DNA from: Rapana venosa
Taxonomy: Eukaryota; Mollusca; Gastropoda; Neogastropoda; Muricidae
Assembly: GCA_028751875.1 (NCBI GenBank)
Contig: CM054158.1
Span: forward strand, 52,911,206 to 52,975,205
Direction: 5' to 3'
Length of the DNA: 64,000 bases
Shown: in pieces, positions 11,401 to 64,000 of the stretch
Layout: every line of letters begins with the position of its first letter
How positions within the stretch are numbered: position 1 is the stretch's first letter
The notes under the pieces: model-generated
Databases searched by the model: none
The model's input: only the letters and a program-made list of their open reading frames with translations
Told to the model about the DNA's origin: nothing
Program-made: the position numbers and the translations under genes

Positions 11401-14035
11401 ATGTGTGGGCTGAATAAGTATAGTCCTGGGGTTTCTCAGAAACCACCCCACCCCCTTGGCTCTTCTTCCCCACCATATAGTGGCTGAAAATGTAAAACTG
11501 AAAAGGTCTAGGCTCTGTTGCTGAAGAAATGGCCAGTTATCACTGTTGTGCCAGTATGTGGTTGAAGTGGAAAATCATTGTAAGTTTAATAACCATATTT
11601 TCTTTCATTGTTCATCTGCAACTTGCAGCCAGTAAGTGTTGCTGCAAAAATTATCAGTCTTTATGTAGCTTCCTTGAAGCCTATCAGAATATCTCGTGCT
11701 TCTTATTCAGCTTACACAGTTACAGCTCAAAAAAAAGAGAAAAGTTTAAGTTACAAACATACGATTAAGAAATACCTAGCTCTGAATCGATGAAACTGAA
11801 AGCCGGCCAGCCATCACCACCAATGTTGATGAATAAAGACAATGAAGAAAGTTGTTCCTATGTCTTCATAGGGAGAAAAATCGTCGGTGGTTGTAGTTTG
11901 ACGAAAATGTGTATCATGCTGGGAACAAAATACATAATGTACAAAATATGTCACATAAGATCGTGTAGCAACATACAGAAGAAGAATGCAGTCAGTGGCG
12001 TTAATGTTGGAAAAGCCAGCAAAGGCATTATGGTGGGGGAGGCAGCAGAGATGAGGTAGGACATACTTGTCATCTTTCACTGCCTGACCTGACTTCTCCC
12101 ATACAGCCATAGCTCCCTAAGGAGTCACTGGAGCATGCTTCTGAAGTGTTTTTTTTGGCTGTGTCAAGGTCAGTGTGGTGGAGCCCATCCCTCTCCCAGT
12201 ACTAGGTGCATGCTGGGTATTTTCATGCCATCCATCCCTCTTGACATAGCTGGCCTACTCTTCTGTGAAAGGCATACATACGGCTTTTAACGTGTGTGCA
12301 AGATGTTCTGCATGTGTTTGCACAGGGGACAGGTTTTGTAGAACTTTTCATCCAAAGGACTTCTGTGGGAAGGGAGGGAAAAAAATGTCCCGAGACATCT
12401 GATTGGGACTTGAGCCTGTGCTGTGACTGGGTCAGCATCACATCACATCACATCACATCACATCACATCACATCACATCACATCACACGTGTAGTAACTT
12501 CACCACTACTGGCACCAGGCTGTTTCACCCCCAGTTCCTAATGTTCACCAACACTTTTGGTTTTATAAGTTGTCTTTCTTTTTTAAAGAGAGGAAAATGG
12601 TGGCATTAACACAAGAGCAGTAAGAATTGTTGCTTAGATACATGTATGTATGTTATTCTACACACGTGCACATTCAGACAAACAGACAAATGCACACACA
12701 TGCATGGACACACACGCGTGCACACACACACACACACACACACACACAGATGGAAAGAGAGCGAGAGCGCAACTCAGCAAGCATAACATAATTACAGACT
12801 TTCAGTTATTCAAAGCAGTTGAATGAAAGACCCCTCAGTTTTTGACACCCCTCCCCACCCCCTCTCTCCCCCCCTACCCCCCCCAAAATATGTGGGTTGA
12901 GCCCATAGAATACAACACTGACTGACATTCCTGCATCTGTCTTTTGATTTACTGCATGGGCTTAGATAGCAGCCACCTTCTTTTGATTTATCGTCTGCTT
13001 ATTATGGTGACGGCGATGATGATTAATCTTCACGGCAATGCAAGCTTTGCAGTCTTGCCTGCTTGGAGAGGCATTGACAGAATGGTTGAAATGTTTCCGT
13101 CAGACGCCAAGCTTTGTCTGTTGCTTGGATTTATTGAAACATTGATGTTTGTTAAAAGTAGTTTGAATGGATTGCAGCAATATTTTTAATTGAAAGAAAA
13201 TTTAGACAGTGACTGAATTCTTACCTAGATGATGGAGAGTTTGGTAAAGCTGTGTAGTACGTGAAGTTAATTTTTTATCAACAGTTAACAACTCCCCAAA
13301 GAGTCAGTTGTTACTATGTTAGGTGTGTGTGTGTGCTTGTGTAAGTTGATAGTTTCTAATTCATCTCTTTGGTTTTTTAAAATCAACCTAAACACAGTTA
13401 AAGAAATGCATTATAAGCAAAACCCCTTGATGTGTAGGTTTTGTTCAGTTTGAAAAGACAAAGAAACCTTTTATTCTGGTGTAATCTTAATTTAGCTGTT
13501 GCTTTCTTTCTTGCTGTTTTTTGTTTTGTTTTGTTTGTTAACATAGCGTATATTTTTGGAGATTTTTTTGCTTTTGGTGCATTATACTGCTTAGCTATTG
13601 TCTTTCATTTCAGAAGATGCATCAGCTGTTTGAGTGTTGTGATTTTGCCTCAGCCAAAAACTTACTTCAGATCTTGATGTAAGCAAAGTGTTAAGGCCTA
13701 CATTATAAATATGGTTGTCACGTTTTGAAATGATATGTGGAATTACCTTAGCTGAGATGACAAGTCATTGGCATAACAGCCTCCATACAGAGGGGAACAA
13801 ATTCCTCTGAAGTTGGAATTGGCTGTCTAAGAACTGCGGTGCATGCTGTCTTGTCCGTCTAGTGTGTACTGACAGAGGTGGACAGGTGTGTTGAGGAAGA
13901 GCATGCAGCTTCTGACAGACCCTAGAGTGTTCAGCCTGGGAGTTGGAATGCTCAGCTGCAGCTTGCATAGTGTGTAGTGCAGAAGGAAGGTACAATCAGA
14001 TGTAATCAGGTATTCTTCACAGGTAATCAGGCATT
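8454..14035. other. Presumed first intron, mostly unrecognised sequence
   Basis: AT-rich sequence with few mobile elements compared with the rest of the window. I see no open frame with protein-like composition and no splice-bounded exon. Small items are a reverse SINE fragment near 12190-12440, an ATCAC microsatellite at 12436-12486 and a CA run at 12719-12748. Regulatory elements could be present but none is recognisable. Confidence 0.4.
12190..12486 (-). mobile_element. SINE fragment (reverse) plus (ATCAC)n microsatellite
   Basis: On the minus strand, blocks such as ACATCTTGCACACACGTTAA and AGTAGGCCAG match SINE family A. A pentanucleotide ATCAC run of about ten units (12436-12486) sits beside it. 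Confidence 0.55.
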
Positions 14036-14037
14036 CT

Positions 14038-14345
14038 GCAGTTTAAACATTCTTGGGGTCACCTAGAATGTGCACTCTGTCACTCTCTACAAGTATGCAC
14101 TGGATGAGAAGTTTTGTCTGTGCGGCTGTTTTCAAGTATTTGGCATAATACTTGTTATTATTAGGTAGCCGTACTCTGATTTTCTCCTTTAGTGGAAAGT
14201 GCACCTTCTAATGTTAGGCTAAGAGCTTGTTGTGGATGAAGAAGTCAGTCTCAACATACATTTCAAAACAAAACAACACTATAATTGATGCAGACCTTGC
14301 CACTTTGCTTATAAATAACAATAACTAAGTTTTGGCCTGGGCCAG
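14038..14345 (+). repeat. Dispersed repeat E, copy 1
   Basis: Shares ordered blocks with 15456-15770 and 58566-58870: GGGGTCACC.AGAA, CTGGATGAGAAGTTT, TTTTCAAGTA, TTCTCCTTTA, GTTA..TAAGAGCTTGT and TTTTGGCCTGGGCCA. Non-coding element of about 310 bases, family unknown. Confidence 0.75.
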
Positions 14346-14737
14346 ACGTAATGCATTTTACTGTATTCAGTGTTGTCTCATGACTACAAATATAGTCCAG
14401 TTTCTTCATGACACCAGTTTAACCCTTTTTGCATTTCCTCCTGTGGCTTGTGGCTCGCATATGGGAAAAGAAGTCCTGTCTGTGTATTTAATTCATCCAA
14501 TACCAGCCACACCCCACCTTGGGTGTTTCCACTAGGCCACAAGGGCTTTTTTGTCATAGACATACATGTATGTAGACTCGCACTGTTCTACTACTCCAGG
14601 CATAGGACAATGTAATTGTAGCTGTGGGATATTATTTACTGCTTTCAGTCACGGCAGATTTTTCTGTTTGAAATATTTAGGCTGCTCTCCCATTCCTGTT
14701 GGCATGTGTGGTTTTTGTTTGTTTGAGCTTTTTTGTT

Positions 14738-14845
14738 CCTTGGCTAGAGCTCTGAGGTTCACCAATAGTGAGATTTTGTGTATGTGACCCTTTTTTTCCT
14801 CCCACTGTTAAGATAGCCACATTCCGACTTCAGGGATGTATGTGC
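14738..14845 (-). mobile_element. SINE tail fragment (reverse)
   Basis: Minus-strand sequence reads GAAGTCGGAATGTGGCTATC and TTGGTGAACCTCAGAGCTCT, the tail shared with SINE-B. Nothing recognisable remains of a head. Confidence 0.65.
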
Positions 14846-15154
14846 CTTCTTCTCTCGTTTGCAGATGTGTTTTGGAGAAATAGTGGCAAGTTCTTACTAG
14901 CTCCTCTCATGGGTCATATAGCTTAGTTTGCAGGGCCATCTCCGCCAGCTACACTGTCTTCCTCAGGTCTATGAACAGCATGATGTATATATGTGTTAGA
15001 TATGAATTTGTTTTCCTATCTCAGTATCTGTCTTGCCTGAAAAGGCATATTTTCTTGAAAGTCTAACCTGAACTATTCTGAACGCGGAAAATTGATTTTT
15101 TATAAACAAGATTTTCCTTAACGTTGTCGTCGTCGTCGTCCTGCCTGTTTCCAG

Positions 15155-15210
15155 AAGCTGCCCTAGCGGCGGATCTCCTTTCTCCCCGCTGACCTTGGGA
15201 CCACGCCGCG
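15155..15210 (+). other. SHOC2: 5' UTR portion of first coding exon
   Basis: A pyrimidine-rich acceptor (ctgcctgtttccag, ending 15154) precedes 56 bases of GC-rich sequence and the ATG. An in-frame TGA lies at 15190-15192, so translation cannot start further upstream in this exon. This implies at least one upstream non-coding exon outside the coding part. Confidence 0.7.
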
Positions 15211-59140
<43,930 letters not shown>

Positions 59141-60160
59141 CTGCTGAGTGGACGCTATCCATGTCCACCTTGGGTGTTGGGTGGTGCGTGCGTGGCATAC
59201 TTGGGACGGTGTGCTCTGGGTGCCCTGCCGGCTGCCTTGAGAAGGAGAGAGGAGAGGGAGAAGGAAGGGGGGGAGGAGGAGGGACAGTGACGGGCAGCAG
59301 CGCGTACGTGCAATCATGTGCAATCAGCTGGTTTTTTTGAGGGGTGGGCCGAGGAGGGACGAAACAACATCACTTCGCTGCGCTGAAGGACGACGCAGCT
59401 CTTCTCGGGAGAGTCGGCTGGAGCGACGTGAGGGGGGAGGGAGGGAGGGAGAGGTGTGGTGTGGTGTGGTGTGGGTGGTGGTGGCCAGTGTGACGGAACA
59501 ACATTCACTTCAGGGGTGGGGGGAGTGGAGGGAGAAAGTGGGCGGTATCCTGTGCAACTGTAGTCGTCAGCGTGTGTGTGCGTGCGCGCGCGTTTTTTCT
59601 GCGTTCTTTTGGGGGTACGGAAGAAGTAGGATTTGGCTCTCTTTGTGTGTGTGCGCGTGCGTGTTGTGGTGAGGAGGAGGAGAGGGACGTTCGAGGATGA
59701 TGTTCAGCAAGCGGTTCAGCCAAAGCTTTTTGTCAGGCCAAGTCCAAGTGTTTTTGAACCTTCAGGACCCCCCCCCCCCTTCTGCCTCGTGTGTGTGGGG
59801 GAGGGGGGGGGGGGGGGGGCCTTCCTTCCAATGGTGCAGCCTGGAGAGGGAGGGAGGTTGTTTTTTTTTGGGGGGGGTTGTGTTTTTAACACCCAACTAA
59901 GTCACACTGTGCTTGCAATAGATCCATTGAAAAAAAACAGACAAAAGAAGAAAGGGAAACTACTTGTGTGGTGGACAGGAGGCTCAATATTTCATGACGT
60001 CTGTAGCTGATAGGTGCGTTTTGGTTTTGGGGAGAGGAGGGAGGGAGGGTAGAGTGCGCACGCTGCAGTTTTTTGTTTGCTGTACGGTAGATCTAATGGT
60101 TGGACGAGGTAGTTTGGAAGTGTAGAGATGCCTGAATAAAGCAGACACGTTTTTTGTTTT
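59141..60160 (+). other. SHOC2: 3' UTR of SHOC2
   Basis: Sequence from the stop codon to just past the first AATAAA. It holds G-rich and C-rich runs (59766-59820) and GT-rich tracts but no conserved open frame. The end is inferred from the poly(A) signal; a longer UTR using AATAAA at 60288-60293 or further is possible. Confidence 0.6.
60135..60140 (+). terminator. SHOC2: Candidate poly(A) signal AATAAA
   Basis: Canonical AATAAA about 1 kb after the stop, followed within 15 bases by a T/GT-rich stretch that suits a cleavage downstream element. A second AATAAA lies at 60288-60293. Confidence 0.55.
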
Positions 60161-63099
60161 TTTAATAGATTTTTCGTGAATTGCAGTTACAGTCGGTGAT
60201 GTTGGTGGTTGACGAACACTAAAACAATTTTTTTTTTCAAAATTAATTCATTTCCTATATTGAGAAATACTGCTTATAACTCAACTCAATAAATGATGAG
60301 ATTAAACCAAATGGTGAAGAATTTTTATAAAATCAGAGAAAAGATATTTCAAATCCAAAGTAACATAAACCACAAATCCAGATGGATGGCTTTTCATATT
60401 TAGGATTTTCAACACACAGATATATATATATATTTTTTAATATATTCTTGCCGTAGAAATGGTAGTTTTAGACGCTGGCGTGTTCAGTTCACATCAACGG
60501 AAAAGCGTAAAACCGAAAATCTGCCGCGTATCAAACGCGAACATTGTAAGTTCACCACTGCCATAACATAATTAGTTTTGGATAAACTGGAAAAGAAAAC
60601 CTTACATCACTCAGTAATTATAGATGTGTACTACTGCCATACCTTCAACACAACAATAATTTTATATATATATATAAAATATAATATTAATGTGTAGAAA
60701 TTGGTCAGCAAGGATAGTGGGAGGTAGGAATCCTGACACCCTGTTCCTTCTGGTTAACTGAAGTAACTGCACACTTTTGGCGTAGACTTCTCCGCGTAGA
60801 TCGTAGAACTTGTTTCCATGTAGAGGTTTTGGTGCTGGAAAATGAGAAACGACTCAAAAGTCGGTTTGTGTGTAGAGAAGAAGAAAAAAAAAAAGGCAGT
60901 GGTTTTAAAAGGACACTATTAGATAGTGTACAGGCTGTGAGAGGATGACGACTGGTGATCGTAGTTTTACGGATAGAGTGGAAATGGTTTTTTAGAAGCG
61001 GAAGCTTCGGAGGAGAGAGAAACAGTTGCGGCACTGATTTTAAAACCAGCAATTTCGTGAAGAGGGGAGCTGTACGTGGAGGTGACTGACGCTCGTTTTA
61101 TCTCGCGGTCTCCTGCTCTGAGAACTTGCATGCAGTCGCCATGTCAGCAGAGCGGTGTGTGTTCGAATGAAACCAGAGCGAGAAAAGAGGCAGAGTGAGA
61201 CAGGAGGAGTGACAGCTGGCCTGCCTGGTACAGCAGAGAGCTTGCCTCTGTAACCTTGAACTTGACTGCGTCGTCAAACCGCATCCTCCTACCTTCTGCA
61301 GGCTGCCGACAAGACGGAGGCAAACTGGAGGATGCTCCGCCCCCCCCTTTCTCTTTCTCCTGTGACGTTCAGAGGGCGACGTACAGTTCGGCAGTCATGT
61401 GACCTTCACCTGAAACTGTCGCGGTGCCGAGTGACGCAAGTGTAGTTGAGGGGGGGGGGTGCAGGAAAGCGAAGAAGCGACGGTGGTGGTGGAGGTGGTG
61501 TGTCAAGGAACTGTTGGGGAGGAACGCTGGAGAAATGGGCGGTTGGCAGTGGCCCGGACTGAGAGAAGAGAGAGAGAGAGAAAGAAACTTTGGTGCTGCT
61601 GTGGAGTCCCACGACCTGTGCTTTGAGTTCCAGGACCTGTGCTTTGGAGTACAAGGACCTGTGCTTTGGAGTACAAGGACCTGTGTGTTGTTACAGGCAT
61701 GACCAGTGCTTCGGAATGCAAGGACGCTGTGCTGTGGTGTGTGGGCGTGATGCGTGCCGTGAGCAAGAAGACTTGACGACGCTCACTGGCGATGTCGCAC
61801 TCACACACACACTCACGTACACGAGACAAGACCCGTCGTCAGACAGGCAGGCAGGCAGACACCACTCTCCTCTCCTCCTCTCCTCCTCCTCCTCCTCCTC
61901 GTCATCGCCATCGTCAGAAGCTGGTGCTTTGATTGCGACTGTTTGTTGTGGTGGTGTGGAGTTGTTTTTTGGGATTGTGTTTTTTTTTCCTAATACTGGT
62001 GTCCATTGGTGTCTGTGTGTGTGTGTGTCTGTGTCCATTCTCATCCTTCTCCTCACGCAGTGCATCGTGGCTGGCAGCCAGCCCCCTGTGTGGCTGACTG
62101 GCTGGGTGGCTGGCTGGCTGACTGGCTGGCTGGGTGACTGGCTGGGTGGGTGGGTCTGCATGCCTGGGCATTTCTCTACTGTGTGCGTATCGTGTGTTCA
62201 ACTGTGTGTGTATATATATATATATATGTATGTATGTATTCGTGTATTTAAAACAGAGTTCCTTGCAGGTTTTTTCCCTGTGTTCACGTGTGGTTTTACA
62301 GGTCGGAACTGATCGATCAAGAGTGGATTGCTTTTTTGTAAGGCTTGACTGTGTCGTGTGTCTCTCTGGGCAGAGGGGAGGGGAGGGGTGTCAGTGTACA
62401 AGTATATCGGTATATAATCGTATACGCTGGGTTTTAGTATGTGGTGTATTCTCTGTACATGTGTAAAGGCATGCTGTACTTGACCACTGGCTGTGAGCGA
62501 ATGTGGGACGCCAGTCGTGATGTAGACGTGAAAAGCGGTTTGAAAGGACGGACGAGTGTGAACTGTGTGAGTGAAGGAAGGGAAGCGTGTGAATGAGAAT
62601 GGGGTGTGTTAGCTCCTGTTGTTGTTGTTGTTGGAGTGTTTAGCAGAGACGGCTTGGTAGGTTGGGGTAGGACCTGTAGTGTTGGCTGAACATGTAAGCA
62701 GATGGGAATTGGAGGTAGGATGAGATTACTATCAATTTTATACATCTTAGCCGAAAAAAGATAGATAGATAGATACCCGTACAAAACGTTACTCTGCTAG
62801 ACACGTGTACTAGTTTAAAAACAAGCTGGCGGCTTGATCTAGCGTAGATTATATGTGTGTGTGTATGTGCGTGCCATGGCGTGCTCGTGGCGACAGTTTG
62901 CTGGGGACGGACGGTCTTGTAGACTTTCAGTGAAGGTTTATTTATCCTGCTGACCGACATCAGGCTGACCTGCAGGCCTGTGTCTGGCTCTGTTGTCCAA
63001 ATTCCACACCGCTCTAGCAGACTGTCTCTGGTGGGCTGACAGACAGACGGACGGACAGACAAGCCTCCTGGGGGGTGTATGCATGGCTGGGGAGGTGAG

Positions 63100-63350
63100 G
63101 GGGAGATAGATCCCAAACAGATAGATCCCAGGCAGATAGATCCCACAACAGCACATCTATAGATCCCACAACAAAACAGATAGATCCCACAACAACAAAT
63201 CTATAGATCCCACAACAACAAATATATAGATCCCACAATGACAAATCTATAGATCCCACAATAACAACAGCACAACAACAGATAGATCCCACAATGACAA
63301 ATCTATAGATCCCACAACAACAACAGATAGATCCCACAACAACAGATTGT
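63100..63350. repeat. TAGATCCCACAACAACA-type minisatellite
   Basis: About ten loosely ordered copies of TAGATCCCACAACAACA/AATC, 17-28 bases long. Low-complexity tandem repeat without a coding frame. Confidence 0.8.
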
Positions 63351-63499
63351 CTGTCAGGGTGAAAATATGTACTGCATCTCAAACAGACCAGCGCTGGGCT
63401 TAACTTGACCGTTTGGAGTCCTTTGACCATCGTCCGTTTCAGCTGGCCAGTGTTCTCCCTCCAGCCAATCAACACTCTTCGTTAAGCTCTTGCTAATTT

Positions 63500-63575
63500 T
63501 GCAGGAGATAGCACACACACATAATATATATATATATATAGAGAGAGAGAGATATATATAGATATATATATCAGT
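63500..63575. repeat. TA/GA compound microsatellite
   Basis: Alternating TATATA and GAGAGA runs. The sequence after it (63580-64000) is not recognised. Confidence 0.85.
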
Positions 63576-64000
63576 GACCCTCCTCCACATAATGAGTCGT
63601 ATTGCAACGAAGGTCAGTTTTAACTGTTAACATGTTATCTGCAATTAAAAAAATTAAAGATAATTAAAATTTAAAAAAATTGAAAATCCAACAGTTGTAT
63701 GAAATTATTGCATATCAGAATGCTAAGACAGACTCCAGGAAGTGACAAAATGAGAAACTGACAAATTGGTCTAGTATTTTTAAACACAGAAGGAAACAAA
63801 TATCCACCTTGACACTTCAGTGCAAGGAAGAAGAAGAAAGCACATATAATTTTATTAAAACATCAAAACCAACACCCTGACTGACCCCCACACCACAACA
63901 GGCCTAAAATCACTGCTAGCAGCAGGACAGTGGGCAAGGCGAGGTGAGGTGCAAAGCGACTCGTTGTTTGGTCATGGAGCTCTCTGCCTGTGAGGTGAAG

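Larger units (their letters stand above)
60300..63580. other. Downstream region, no gene recognised
   Basis: Mixed sequence with no splice-bounded or protein-like frame. It contains a short tandem repeat of a TTTGGAGTACAAGGACCTG-like unit (61615-61690), GT and CTGG-rich runs (62090-62160), TA runs (62212-62228) and GAT-rich ends. It may be extended 3' UTR of SHOC2 or intergenic. Confidence 0.4.

Noticed and set aside
11529..12059. Small open frames in the first intron (60-98 codons)
   Set aside because: No domain, no conserved motif and AT-rich composition expected of intron; nothing supports coding.
61424..62312. Possible second gene downstream of SHOC2
   Set aside because: Open frames of 90-240 codons have simple-sequence stretches and no family resemblance or splice structure.

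Overview
The window reads as animal nuclear DNA, most likely from a lophotrochozoan such as a marine gastropod or other mollusc. This rests on large introns crowded with GT/CA, GATG and ATT simple repeats, several tRNA-derived SINE families, CR1/L2-like and RTE-like non-LTR retrotransposon debris, and GT-AG exons. The exact species cannot be told from the sequence.

One real gene is visible: a plus-strand orthologue of SHOC2 (Sur-8), the leucine-rich-repeat scaffold of the SHOC2-MRAS-PP1C phosphatase that activates RAF in the RAS-MAPK pathway. I could assemble all 16 coding exons (15211-59140). They give an uninterrupted frame of 611 codons plus a TAA, with consistent phases and GT-AG borders. 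A splice acceptor 56 bases before the ATG shows that a further non-coding 5' exon lies upstream. A candidate promoter and first exon sits at about 8317-8453, with CRE, ETS, NRF1-like, octamer-like and CCAAT motifs and a splice donor. The first good AATAAA after the stop is at 60135.

Layout: 1-8300 is intergenic, with SINEs, LINE tails and a 5'-inverted RTE fragment. 8300-15154 is the presumed promoter and first intron. 15155-59140 is the coding part of the gene. 59141 to about 60160 is the 3' UTR, followed by sequence I do not recognise and short repeats to 64000.

The most unusual content is in the introns. Several hold tandem arrays or duplicates seeded by an exon edge with its splice site. 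Intron 11 has about 31 copies of a 43-base unit derived from the end of exon 11, each with a strong 5' splice site. Intron 13 ends in 15 tandem copies of the exon 14 acceptor, of which only the last is used. Intron 8 repeats the end of exon 8. Intron 14 holds a decayed copy of exon 15 whose middle became a five-unit minisatellite. Intron 14 also carries a direct duplication of about 1.1 kb, with a damaged exon 14 remnant and a broken non-LTR reverse transcriptase between the copies. That arrangement may be a false join of two haplotypes. Two copies of a SINE with a tRNA-like head and a 5S-rRNA-like body are present. One has a clean 12-base target-site duplication. The other carries a 98-base RTE tail insertion flanked by a 10-base duplication.
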